This document shows, piece after piece, positions 43,663 through 52,392 of a stretch of 60,343 nucleotides of DNA. The notes beneath the pieces are model-generated. The model saw only the letters and a list, made by a program, of their open reading frames with translations, was not told the origin of the DNA and did no database searches. Numbering within the stretch: position 1 is the stretch's first letter; the number at the start of each line of letters is the position of its first letter. A program made the translations under genes and the position numbers. Origin of the DNA: an uncultured Clostridia bacterium (GTDB lineage: Bacteria > Bacillota > Clostridia > Oscillospirales > Ruminococcaceae); contig CANQJW010000002.1 in the NCBI GenBank assembly GCA_947624345.1, positions 1 to 60,343 on the forward strand, read 5' to 3'.

Positions 43663-44586
43663 TTATTTATTTTTCGTCAATTTTCTCTGCCTTATTTCAT
43701 CTGCCGCTTTTCTTATCCGCTCCAGCCTGTGATTTGCTCCAGAGCGTGAAATCGGCGGATTAAGGGCAAGCCCTAGCTCCTTTAAATTGTAATCAGGATT
43801 GTTATATCTTATCTCAGCTATTTCTCTTAAATCATCTGAAAGACTTGAAAAACCGATTGTTCTCTCAATAAGCTCTATATCCTCGATCTGCCTTTCGGCA
43901 GCCTTTAAGGATTTCTCTATGTTTGCATTATCACAATTTACTGCTCTGTTTATCTTGTTTCTCACATCCTTGAGAATTTTTACATTCATAATCTCAAGGC
44001 TTGCCTTTGAAGCCCCCATAAGGGTGAGCATATCCTCTATGTTTTCGCTCTCCTTTATATAAACTATATTTTGGTTTTTTCTCTCTGTGTGCTTGGCCAA
44101 AATATCAAAGTAATCAATCAGTATAAGTCCGAAATCATTGCAAAGCTCTAAACTCGGCATTACAAACTCAATATGATATTCCTTATTGGGATCAATAACA
44201 CTTCCACAGGCGAGAAAAACACCTGCAACCAAGTTTGGTATAAATTTTTTCTTGGGCAAATCCTCTTTTGAAAGCCTTTTGTTTTTTATCTTAAAAAAAT
44301 CTATGATAAAATCTCTATCTTCTTGATTATCAACACTTACCGTAAAAAGATTTGATTTTTCTGACTTTCTTAAATCCTTAATGCTTGCAGCTTCGTGACC
44401 GCAAATTTTATTTAACTGATTAGCTAAAAAGTCTGCAACCTTTTCATTTTCAGTTGTCAGAACTATATTATCCTTGTCAAAGCTCTTTGAAAGCTTTAAA
44501 ATCCCCAAAACCGTCGCATTGGCTCTGTCATAAGAATCTATATTATCAATAATTTCCGATTTTACAAGATACGAAAAAGACTGCAT
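43663..44586 (-). CDS. whiA: sporulation/cell-division regulator WhiA
   Basis: The protein is 307 aa from the ATG at 44586, with AGGTGATT upstream (the tracked GTG is part of that site). N-terminal LAGLIDADG-like domains (AGVFLACGSVIDPNKEYHIEF) are followed by a C-terminal helix-turn-helix (LKELGLALNPPISRSGANHRLERI). WhiA is a conserved Gram-positive DNA-binding protein connected with cell division and chromosome segregation. It lies directly after rapZ, the conserved order. Confidence 0.93.
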   Translation of the reverse strand: MQSFSYLVKSEIIDNIDSYDRANATVLGILKLSKSFDKDNIVLTTENEKVADFLANQLNKICGHEAASIKDLRKSEKSNLFTVSVDNQEDRDFIIDFFKIKNKRLSKEDLPKKKFIPNLVAGVFLACGSVIDPNKEYHIEFVMPSLELCNDFGLILIDYFDILAKHTERKNQNIVYIKESENIEDMLTLMGASKASLEIMNVKILKDVRNKINRAVNCDNANIEKSLKAAERQIEDIELIERTIGFSSLSDDLREIAEIRYNNPDYNLKELGLALNPPISRSGANHRLERIRKAADEIRQRKLTKNK

Positions 44587-44604
44587 TTTAATCACCTGAA
44601 ATAT

Positions 44605-45480
44605 TTATGTGTACTTGTTTATATCCCTGTGAGAAATCCTTACCTTGTGATATTTTTTTGATAGATATTTCATCATATTTTCTGCAAAGGTAACGCTCCT
44701 GTGTTTTCCTCCCGTACAGCCAAAGGCAATGACAAGCTGGCTCTTACCCTCTTTCTTATATAGAGGAATCAGAAAATCCATTAAGTCCTCAAGCTTTGCT
44801 TTAAGCTGAGTGGCCTGTTTAAATTTCATTACATAACTTGATACCTCTGTGCAAAGACCTGTTTTTGGACGAAGCTCATCTACATAATATGGATTCGGCA
44901 GACATCTTACATCAAAGACTAAATCCGCCTCTCGCATAGGTCCGTACTTAAACCCAAATGACATAATATCAATCTGCATAAATTCATCATCATCAGTCAA
45001 GAACATATTTTTGACCTTTTCTTTGAGCTGATTTGTAGAGAGAAATGATGAATCTATAAAATAATCGGAAATCCCCTTGACATTGGCAAGCATATCACGC
45101 TCTGCCTGAACTGCCTTTTCTATATTGCCTTTCATCAGTATGTCCAGCGGGTGCTTTCTTCTTGTTTCCTTATATCGGCTTATAATTATATCATCGCTTG
45201 CATCTAAAAAGAGAACCTTTAGATTTATATGCTCTTTCTGAAGCTGTTTAATTGTATCATAAAGATGGTTGAAGAAATTGCCTCCTCTGACATCAGTTAC
45301 AAAAGCAACCTTTTCAATCGTTCCTGCTCCTGATCCTGTCGTTATATCTGTAAACTTAAGTATAAGCTCGGGCGGCATATTATCAATGCAGTAATACCCC
45401 ATATCTTCTAAGACATTTACCGTAGTCGATTTACCTGAGCCTGACATTCCTGTAACAATTACAAACTCCATTTTCTTCAC
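44605..45480 (-). CDS. rapZ: RapZ/YvcJ-family nucleotide-binding protein
   Basis: The protein is 291 aa from a GTG with GGAG 8 nt upstream. A P-loop (GMSGSGKST, residues 10-18) and a DxxYYCIDNMP segment near the N terminus, with GCTGGKHRSVT near the C terminus, are family hallmarks. RapZ binds ATP/GTP and, in enteric bacteria, an sRNA controlling glucosamine-6-P synthesis; the Gram-positive role is less clear. It is part of hprK-PHP-murB-rapZ-whiA. Confidence 0.93.
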   Translation of the reverse strand: MKKMEFVIVTGMSGSGKSTTVNVLEDMGYYCIDNMPPELILKFTDITTGSGAGTIEKVAFVTDVRGGNFFNHLYDTIKQLQKEHINLKVLFLDASDDIIISRYKETRRKHPLDILMKGNIEKAVQAERDMLANVKGISDYFIDSSFLSTNQLKEKVKNMFLTDDDEFMQIDIMSFGFKYGPMREADLVFDVRCLPNPYYVDELRPKTGLCTEVSSYVMKFKQATQLKAKLEDLMDFLIPLYKKEGKSQLVIAFGCTGGKHRSVTFAENMMKYLSKKYHKVRISHRDINKYT

Positions 45481-45534
45481 TTTAACATCTCCATTTCAAG
45501 CCTTTGCAAAACAAAAGCCTAAAGCCTTTTATCG

Positions 45535-46461
45535 TTAATCACTTTTATATTCTACTATCTCAACTTCACATTCTAAGAAAAATCCTGTTTTTTCTTTGAC
45601 TGTTTCCTGCACCTTTTTAATAAGGCTTGTTACCTGTTCAAAGGTGGCGTTCCCCTTATTTATTACAAATCCGCAGTGCTTTTCTGATACCTCTGCATTC
45701 CCGACGCTGAATCCCCTCAGTCCGCTGTCCTCAATAAGCTTGCCTGCAAACTGTCCTGTCGGTCTTTTAAAGGTTGAACCGCCGTTTGGATATTCCAATG
45801 GCTGTTTGGTTTTTCTTCTGTTTAAATAATCGTCCATCAAAGCCTTGATTTCAGACTTTTCCTTTTTAACCAGCCTAAAAACAGCTTCGGTTATAATAAA
45901 ACCATTCTCCTGAAAAATGCTGTGCCTGTATGACAAGTCCAAATCATCAAGATGAAATTCTGATATTTTGTCTCCGCTTATAGCTTTGACGGAAATTATA
46001 ACATCTTTTATCTCACCGCCGTATGCACCTGCATTCATATATACAGCTCCGCCTACCGAACCGGGTATTCCAAACGCAAACTCAAGTCCTCCAAGTCCAT
46101 TTTCATAGGCGAATCTGCAAACATTTATAAGAGAACAGCCCGCTTCAGCTTTTATAGTTGTATCGTCGATAAGACTTATTGATGAAAAATCACCGCCCAA
46201 ATGAAATATTATTCCGTTGAATCCCCTGTCGTCAAAAAGCAGGTTAGAGCCTTTGCCTAAAACAAAATACGGATAGTTGAAATCTTCGGCAAGCTGAATA
46301 AGCTCACATAAACACTCACCGCTGTTTATTGATATAAACGCCTTGCACGGACCTCCGATTTTAAAAGTAGTATGCTTACTCAAGTCCTCATTATGTAAAA
46401 CATTACAGCCGTATTCTTCGGCTTTTTCTATTATTTTCGCAATAACATTGTCTTCTTTCAT
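45535..46461 (-). CDS. murB: UDP-N-acetylenolpyruvoylglucosamine reductase
   Basis: The protein is 308 aa. MurB reduces the enolpyruvyl group to form UDP-MurNAc in peptidoglycan synthesis, using FAD and NADPH. Signatures are TTFKIGGPC, GLEFAFGIPGSVGGAVYMNAGAYGG and PNGGSTFKRPTG with the catalytic Ser, plus the final Glu (ECEVEIVE). It is type II, lacking the long extra loop. It lies among hprK, rapZ and whiA as in other Firmicutes. Confidence 0.96.
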   Translation of the reverse strand: MKEDNVIAKIIEKAEEYGCNVLHNEDLSKHTTFKIGGPCKAFISINSGECLCELIQLAEDFNYPYFVLGKGSNLLFDDRGFNGIIFHLGGDFSSISLIDDTTIKAEAGCSLINVCRFAYENGLGGLEFAFGIPGSVGGAVYMNAGAYGGEIKDVIISVKAISGDKISEFHLDDLDLSYRHSIFQENGFIITEAVFRLVKKEKSEIKALMDDYLNRRKTKQPLEYPNGGSTFKRPTGQFAGKLIEDSGLRGFSVGNAEVSEKHCGFVINKGNATFEQVTSLIKKVQETVKEKTGFFLECEVEIVEYKSD

Positions 46462-46484
46462 AAGCTATCCCCCACAATTTATTT

Positions 46485-47207
46485 TTATAGCTCAATCCAT
46501 GGTCGTTTGTTTTTTATTCTCTCTTTTAACTTTTCTATATCTTTGTTTATAATTAGCCTTTCCGGAAAATCCAGTTCATCAAGCAGCTTTTCTACATTTG
46601 CAACATCGCCTATATTATAGCAGAAATGCGCGTCGGAATCCACTGCAACGAACATTTCATACTTTTTACAAGCCTTTATAAGATCAATCAGTTTATCCTT
46701 TTTTGTCCTTCCCGAAATTAAAGACGCCTCGTTCAGTTCAACTAGCTTGTCATACTCTTTAAACAGCTTTGCAAGCCCTTCTGCATCATAATCAAAATCT
46801 CCTGTTGTAGGATGACCTATCAAATCAACGTGAATGTTCAAACAAACTTGTTTATAAGCGTCATAAAGCTCTCTTGTATTTTCAGGCCAGAAAACCGGAC
46901 TGTGAAAGGACGCTACAACCCACTCAAGTCTGCTTAGTACACGCTCGCTTATATCAAGTGAACCCTTTGAATTACATATATTAGCCTCAACACCCTTTAA
47001 TACTCTTACATCCTTTATTCTGTCGGGAAGTATACCGAGATTTTCAATATGCCATATGTGCGGAGAATCAGGCTCCATAGGGTCATGATCGGTCATTGCT
47101 ATCATCTTAATACCCTTTTCAGCCGCCACTTTGCAATTTTCCATTATTGTCGAATAAGCATGCGTTGACGCTAATGTATGTGTGTGTAAATCTGCTAAAT
47201 AATTCAT
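46485..47207 (-). CDS. PHP-domain phosphatase/phosphoesterase (YcdX-like)
   Basis: The protein is 240 aa from the ATG at 47207 (AAAAGGAA upstream); the tracked ORF adds 15 codons that overlap hprK. The PHP metal-binding motifs are ADLHTHTLAS, MTDHDPMEP, EANICN and the C-terminal DSDAHF. Family members hydrolyse phosphate esters, with substrates mostly unknown. Position between hprK and murB is conserved in Clostridia. Confidence 0.88.
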   Translation of the reverse strand: MNYLADLHTHTLASTHAYSTIMENCKVAAEKGIKMIAMTDHDPMEPDSPHIWHIENLGILPDRIKDVRVLKGVEANICNSKGSLDISERVLSRLEWVVASFHSPVFWPENTRELYDAYKQVCLNIHVDLIGHPTTGDFDYDAEGLAKLFKEYDKLVELNEASLISGRTKKDKLIDLIKACKKYEMFVAVDSDAHFCYNIGDVANVEKLLDELDFPERLIINKDIEKLKERIKNKRPWIEL

Positions 47208-47236
47208 ATGTTCCTTTTTCCTTATGCTTTTAATGT

Positions 47237-48196
47237 CTAAAATACATCCCAATTTTTTATTGTATCTTTTTTATCTACTTCTAAACCTAAATTGTTCAAA
47301 AGCTCCTGAGCCGCATTATATCCCATCTTCTTCTGACGGTTGTTCATAGCAGCAACCTCTATGATAATAGCCAGGTTTCTTCCCGGTTTTATAGGAATAG
47401 TAAGGCTCGGTATCTGAATTCCGAAAATTGTAGTATACTCATTATCTACTCCCATTCGGTCATATACCTTTGTAGAATCCCAGACCTCCAGCTCAATAAC
47501 TAAGTCTATCTTTTCGGTAACCTTAACAGCACCCATACCGAACAATCGTCTGGTATTTATAATTCCTACTCCACGAAGCTCTAAAAAATGCCTTATATTA
47601 TCAGGCGACGAGCCAACAAGGCTTTTGTTTGAAACCTTTCTGATTTCGACAGCATCGTCAGCTACAAGTCGGTGACCACGCTTGACTAGTTCAATAGCAG
47701 TCTCGCTTTTTCCAACTCCGCTTTCTCCTACGATAAGTATTCCTTCGCCGTAAACCTCAATAAGAACTCCATGACGGGTAATTCTCGGTGCAAGGTGCAG
47801 ATTTAAAAATCCTATCAGCGCCGCAATAAAGCTTGTAGTGCTGTCCTCTGTTCTTAGCAAGGGTATATTATACTCTTTAGCGGCTTCAATAACCTCTGGG
47901 AAAATGTCGTGTCCTCTTGCAACAACAAGTGCAGGAATCTTTGTTTCAAAAAGCCTGCTTACGGCTTCTTTTCTATCCTCAGATGATATTGATTCCAAAA
48001 AGGCAAACTCCATATTTCCGCAAACCTGAATACGCTCAGAATTAAAGTATTCATAAAATCCTTTAAGCTGAAGACCGGGTCTGTTAAGGTCATTATCTGA
48101 AATCATAATTTCATCTAAATTTTCGGGTGCATAAATAACCTCTAGTTTAAAATCGTCAATTATATGCTTTAGCCCTACTGTATATACTTCGCTCAT
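47237..48196 (-). CDS. hprK: HPr kinase/phosphorylase
   Basis: The protein is 319 aa from the ATG at 48196 (GGAAGGTGA upstream); the tracked ORF adds 36 upstream codons. It phosphorylates HPr at Ser46 in response to sugar flux and can reverse it, controlling carbon catabolite repression. The P-loop GESGVGKSETAIEL and the following DDAVEIRKV and GVGIINTRRLFG motifs are clear. The N-terminal domain is intact. Confidence 0.95.
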   Translation of the reverse strand: MSEVYTVGLKHIIDDFKLEVIYAPENLDEIMISDNDLNRPGLQLKGFYEYFNSERIQVCGNMEFAFLESISSEDRKEAVSRLFETKIPALVVARGHDIFPEVIEAAKEYNIPLLRTEDSTTSFIAALIGFLNLHLAPRITRHGVLIEVYGEGILIVGESGVGKSETAIELVKRGHRLVADDAVEIRKVSNKSLVGSSPDNIRHFLELRGVGIINTRRLFGMGAVKVTEKIDLVIELEVWDSTKVYDRMGVDNEYTTIFGIQIPSLTIPIKPGRNLAIIIEVAAMNNRQKKMGYNAAQELLNNLGLEVDKKDTIKNWDVF

Positions 48197-48216
48197 AAAA
48201 TCACCTTCCTTATATC

Positions 48217-49482
48217 TTAGATCAATCCTTTTTTCAACATTTCCATTGCCGAGAGTATTACGCCAAGCTTTCCTGTCGGATATGTAATGCCTCCCTGAAG
48301 CCATGCAGCGTATGGCTCTCTTATAGGTGCGTCTGCCGAAAGCTCAATAGACGCTCCCATCGTAAATGCTCCTGCTGCCATTATGACCTTACTGTCATAG
48401 CCTGGCATATCCCAAGCCTCAGGAACAGCAAAGCTGTCAACAGGAGAACCCTTTTGTATTCCCTGACAAAACGCAGTTAGCCTTTGTTCGTCTCCCAACA
48501 GAATTGAAGCTATTATATCAGTTCGCTTTTCATAGCTTTCAGGAAATATCTTAAAGCCCAGTTTTTCATAAAATCTACAGGCAAATGCAGAGGTTTTGAG
48601 TGCCGACTGGACAACCTGAGGCGCCATAAAAAATCCGAGCAGAATCTCTCTATTCTGATTAAGAGAACAGCCTACCTCTTTTCCCATTCCAACACAGGTC
48701 AGCCTGTCTGCACACTTTTCTATCAAATCAGCTTTTCCGGCTATATATCCGCCGGTTGATGATATTCCTCCGCCCGGGTTTTTTATCAATGAGCCTATTA
48801 TCAGATCAGCCCCGACATCAAGAGGTTCACGCTTTTCTACAAACTCGCCATAGCAGTTATCTACCATAACTATTACATTTTTATTAGCTGATTTTGCAGA
48901 CTGAACTATCTTTTCAATAGCATCAATGCAAAGCGACGGGCGAAGGGAATATCCTCTTGAACGCTGAATATATATAACCTGTGCAGTCTTTGCTTTTTGT
49001 GATATTTCATCATAGTCGGGTGTTCCGTCGGGGAGCAAATCAACCTGATCATATATAACGCCAAAATCCACAAGCGAACCGCTGCCCTTTGTATTTCTTA
49101 TCCCGATTACCTCTTCTAATGTGTCATAAGGCTTTCCTGTTACCGAAACCATTATATCCCCTGCTCTTAACACCCCGAACAAAGCAGTAGAAATAGCGTG
49201 AGTTCCGTTGACAAATGTGTGACGTACCAAAGCGTCCTCTCCGCCGAAAGCCTGAGCAAAAACCTTGTCTATTGTATCTCTGCCCATATCTCCATAGCCA
49301 TAGCCGGTTGTACCCTTTAAACAGCTTTCCGATACGCGGTTATCTATAAAAGCCTTTAAAACCTTTTGACCGTTATAATCGGCAATGTTGCTGAACTCAG
49401 AAAAAATCTCTTTGCACTCATCTTCAGCCTCATCAGCAAGACTTAAAAGCCTTTTATCTATATCAAAAAAAGAATTATCCAT
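48217..49482 (-). CDS. methionine gamma-lyase-family (alr/PF06838-type) PLP protein
   Basis: The protein is 421 aa. It resembles the group annotated as methionine gamma-lyase family or aluminium-resistance protein: GYGYGDMGRDTIDKVFA, DNCYGEFVE and the PLP-lysine segment IGSLIKNPGGGIS. A PLP-dependent C-S lyase or related activity is probable but the substrate is not proven. Its start overlaps the GNAT gene by 8 nt. It is located next to hprK. Confidence 0.85.
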   Translation of the reverse strand: MDNSFFDIDKRLLSLADEAEDECKEIFSEFSNIADYNGQKVLKAFIDNRVSESCLKGTTGYGYGDMGRDTIDKVFAQAFGGEDALVRHTFVNGTHAISTALFGVLRAGDIMVSVTGKPYDTLEEVIGIRNTKGSGSLVDFGVIYDQVDLLPDGTPDYDEISQKAKTAQVIYIQRSRGYSLRPSLCIDAIEKIVQSAKSANKNVIVMVDNCYGEFVEKREPLDVGADLIIGSLIKNPGGGISSTGGYIAGKADLIEKCADRLTCVGMGKEVGCSLNQNREILLGFFMAPQVVQSALKTSAFACRFYEKLGFKIFPESYEKRTDIIASILLGDEQRLTAFCQGIQKGSPVDSFAVPEAWDMPGYDSKVIMAAGAFTMGASIELSADAPIREPYAAWLQGGITYPTGKLGVILSAMEMLKKGLI

Positions 49483-50260
49483 CTATGTCTTTCCTTTCAA
49501 ACACTATATCGTTATAAATCGGAAGAAAGCCTATTTCTGTGTAGTAGCTTACATTATAGCTCCTTGCAAAAAGCTGAACGGAAAGTCCGTCTTCATTAAG
49601 TCTTTCTCCCAGCCAATATAAAAGCTCTCTTGCGTAGTGCTTTCCCCGCTCTTTTGGTATTGTAGCAACGTGACCCACAAAGGCAATGCCATCGATTATA
49701 TACTGAATAGTCGCAGATGTGCAGTTATTAAGCGTAAAGCTTTGTGATAATCCCTTTCTTACTCTATGCGACGTATCGGTCAGCCACAGCGAATAAGAGT
49801 TTTTTATTGCAGGAAAGCTGGTTGACAAAATGTTATACACATCATCAAGTCTAGGGATCTCATTAACATCAAGCTTTGGAATGTGATTTTTGCAGACAAA
49901 CTCAAACATCGTTCTGTCAAACTCGTTATACTCGTCATCAATCATACTACTTAGTTTTTTTGAATAGTCAAGCCCCAGTTCAACAGTAACAGGCTTTGTC
50001 ATAGAAATAAGCAAAGAAAGCTCAGAAATCTCGTTATCCGAGAGGGTATGGCCTTCAAAAACAGAAACAACCATTGACGAATTGAAAATTGATACTACAG
50101 CATCGTTAAGCGAGCTCTCATTCTCTTTGGCAAAATAAAATCTGCAAAAATCATAGCCTGTTCCGTATGCTAAGAAATGCGATTTTATTCGCCTTGAATA
50201 GTGATTCTTCTCAAGCGTATTCAATATTTCTTCCGTTATGTCGTGAGTTTCTGTTATCAT
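49475..50260 (-). CDS. GNAT-family acetyltransferase
   Basis: The protein is 261 aa. The C-terminal half carries the acetyl-CoA-binding pattern (GHVATIPKERGKHYARELLYWL) and a GFLPIY-like end. The N-terminal ~130 aa resembles other multi-domain GNAT proteins with no motif I can name. The substrate is unknown. An unusual spaced ribosome binding site with a hairpin precedes it. Confidence 0.8.
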   Translation of the reverse strand: MITETHDITEEILNTLEKNHYSRRIKSHFLAYGTGYDFCRFYFAKENESSLNDAVVSIFNSSMVVSVFEGHTLSDNEISELSLLISMTKPVTVELGLDYSKKLSSMIDDEYNEFDRTMFEFVCKNHIPKLDVNEIPRLDDVYNILSTSFPAIKNSYSLWLTDTSHRVRKGLSQSFTLNNCTSATIQYIIDGIAFVGHVATIPKERGKHYARELLYWLGERLNEDGLSVQLFARSYNVSYYTEIGFLPIYNDIVFERKDIDG

Positions 50261-50292
50261 TTATATGCCATGCTCTATAAGAGCCTTCCTCC
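50261..50292 (-). promoter_or_regulatory. ribosome binding site separated from start by a hairpin (GNAT gene)
   Basis: On the minus strand GGAGGAAG is followed by the GCTCTTATAGAGC hairpin, then ATGGCATATAA and the ATG. The linear distance from GGAGG to the start is about 27 nt. A four-codon mini-ORF (M-A-Y-K) starting at 50271 ends by overlapping the GNAT start (ATGA). Confidence 0.5.
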
Positions 50293-50310
50293 GTCTTTGT
50301 TCTTTAATCT

Positions 50311-51330
50311 CTATCTGTTGTGAAGCTTATTTAAAAGAGCTTTCACAAGCGTCAGCGAATTTAACATATCATCCTTATTTGCCACACAAGACGGCGAATG
50401 AATATATCTGCACGGAACTGAAACCGATATTGTTTTAACTCCGCCACGGGATATATGAATAGCGCCCGCATCATTTCCGCCGGCTATCATTGTTTTAGTC
50501 TGGCAGGGAATGCCTTGCTCCTTTGCAGTAACAAACGCCAGATTATAAAGCTCTTTATTATAAATAGTTGATCTGTCCATAAAGGATATTACAGGTCCGT
50601 CTCCGCATTTACAGACAGACTTTTCTCCCTCCGACAAAGGAATATCCGCCGCTGTTGTAGCCTCTATAACAATCGCATAATCAGGATTTACTGTATATGA
50701 AGCAGCAGTTGCTCCACGAAGCCCTATCTCCTCCTGAACAACAAAGGTAAAATAAGTGTCATACTCAAGATAGCTTTCTATAAGCTCAAGCATCAGAGCG
50801 CAGCCGAATCTGTCGTCAATAGCCATTGCCTTTATAAAGCCCTCTCCAAACTCAATGAAATCAGATTTGAAGTAAACGCTATCGCCGAGTGTTACTATCT
50901 TTTCCGCATCACTACGGCTTTCAGCACCAATGTCGACAGTAAGCTTGTCAAAAGGAACAGCCTTTTCCTTTTCATCAGAAGATAAGTTGTGGATTGCAAC
51001 TCCTCCAATGACTCCGACTGTGTTATTCCTGCCGACAGTGACCTGCCGTCCAAAAACAACTCTCGGGTCAACTCCGCCAACGCTATCAACCTTTAAGCTT
51101 CCGTCGTCGTTTATATATTTGACTATCAGTCCTACCTCATCCATATGAGCAGACAGCAGAACTTTATTTTCAGGCGTTTTCCTACCCTTTTTAAAAGCAA
51201 TAATATTGCCTAAGTTATCAACCTTATAATCACACTTATCTGAAATTTTTGAGATAATATAATCCCTAACTTTATCCTCGTCGCCTGAAATTCCGTTTAT
51301 AAGGCAGAGGTCACGCAATTTATCAAGCAT
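50311..51330 (-). CDS. M42-family aminopeptidase (glutamyl/leucyl type)
   Basis: The protein is 339 aa from the ATG at 51330. M42 enzymes are tetrahedral cobalt or zinc aminopeptidases that clear peptides. Metal ligands appear in LLSAHMDEVGLIV (His, Asp), AIDDRFGCAL (Asp), QEEIGLRGA (Glu) and the C-terminal PCRYIHSP (His). It is one of two tandem M42 genes; its start overlaps the upstream copy's stop by 8 nt. They may have different specificities or form one complex. Confidence 0.9.
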   Translation of the reverse strand: MLDKLRDLCLINGISGDEDKVRDYIISKISDKCDYKVDNLGNIIAFKKGRKTPENKVLLSAHMDEVGLIVKYINDDGSLKVDSVGGVDPRVVFGRQVTVGRNNTVGVIGGVAIHNLSSDEKEKAVPFDKLTVDIGAESRSDAEKIVTLGDSVYFKSDFIEFGEGFIKAMAIDDRFGCALMLELIESYLEYDTYFTFVVQEEIGLRGATAASYTVNPDYAIVIEATTAADIPLSEGEKSVCKCGDGPVISFMDRSTIYNKELYNLAFVTAKEQGIPCQTKTMIAGGNDAGAIHISRGGVKTISVSVPCRYIHSPSCVANKDDMLNSLTLVKALLNKLHNR

Positions 51331-52372
51331 CAGCTTCAACCCCGTTTCTTAAAAAATCTGCAATAAGGCGTGCTGAGTTTTCAATATCAGAAATTGAAAT
51401 AACCTCAACAGGTGTGTGCATATATTTAAGCGGTATTGAAACGGTAACAGTCTTTACCCCGCCTCTTGTAACGCCAATAGCGTCGGCATTTGTTCCTGTC
51501 GTTCCGCCCATAACTTCAATCTGATACGGAATTTCCTCAGCCTTTGCAATCTCACAAAGCCTGTTCGACATTGTCCTTGAAAGAGAAGGTGAAACTCCAA
51601 TCATAGGGCCTTTTCCCATCTCTCCGCAGGTATCATTTGACTCGCCAAAAACCTTTGCAAAAGAAACATCAACAGCTATCGCCATATCGGGTTTTACTTT
51701 ATAAGCCGCAGTTTTAGCTCCCCTCTCGCCTGTTTCCTCCTGAGATGAGAACACCACCGAAAACGAACAGCTAAGACTGTCAAGCTCATCCTTCAATAAA
51801 TCAAGAGTTTGAATAAGTGTTAAAACTCCTGCTCTGTCGTCAAGACATTTTGATGTAACCCTATCTCCTAAAAGCTCGCACGGACAATTTGATATAACAA
51901 CCCTGTCTCCCAGTGAGACAAGCTCTTCTGCCTTATTCTTTGTCATACCGATATCAACAAAGATGTCCTCCAGCTTAGGTGCTTTTTTGTCATCTGATTC
52001 TAAATGCGGCGGCGTCGAGGTGATAACGCCGAAAATTTTACCGCCATTTGAGCATAGCACCTCAACCTGCTGAGCCAAAAGCAAGCGTCTGTCTATTCCG
52101 CCGCAGTTTGAAACCTTTAAAAATCCCTCGTCGGTAATATAGGTCACAATAAGCCCTATTTCGTCTATATGAGCGTCAAGCATTATGTGGGGCTTTCCCT
52201 CTTCACGGTTACCTACATTTGCAATAACATTACCGAAATCATCGACCGTAATATCAGGTGTATATTCTTTAAGAATTTCCGCCGCTGTTTGTGCGGCACA
52301 AAATTCATCACCCGAAACTCCGTTTTTCTCGGTAAGCTTAAATAAAATTTCTGTTAGTTCTTTTTTATCCAT
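51323..52372 (-). CDS. M42-family aminopeptidase
   Basis: The protein is 349 aa with the same metal-site layout: LDAHIDEIGLIV, CLDDRAGVL, QEETGERGA and KYMHTP. It resembles the neighbouring M42 only in part, so this is an old duplication. It follows murD by 20 nt and is in the same transcript. Confidence 0.9.
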   Translation of the reverse strand: MDKKELTEILFKLTEKNGVSGDEFCAAQTAAEILKEYTPDITVDDFGNVIANVGNREEGKPHIMLDAHIDEIGLIVTYITDEGFLKVSNCGGIDRRLLLAQQVEVLCSNGGKIFGVITSTPPHLESDDKKAPKLEDIFVDIGMTKNKAEELVSLGDRVVISNCPCELLGDRVTSKCLDDRAGVLTLIQTLDLLKDELDSLSCSFSVVFSSQEETGERGAKTAAYKVKPDMAIAVDVSFAKVFGESNDTCGEMGKGPMIGVSPSLSRTMSNRLCEIAKAEEIPYQIEVMGGTTGTNADAIGVTRGGVKTVTVSIPLKYMHTPVEVISISDIENSARLIADFLRNGVEADA

Positions 52373-52392
52373 AAATAATTCCTTAAATAATA

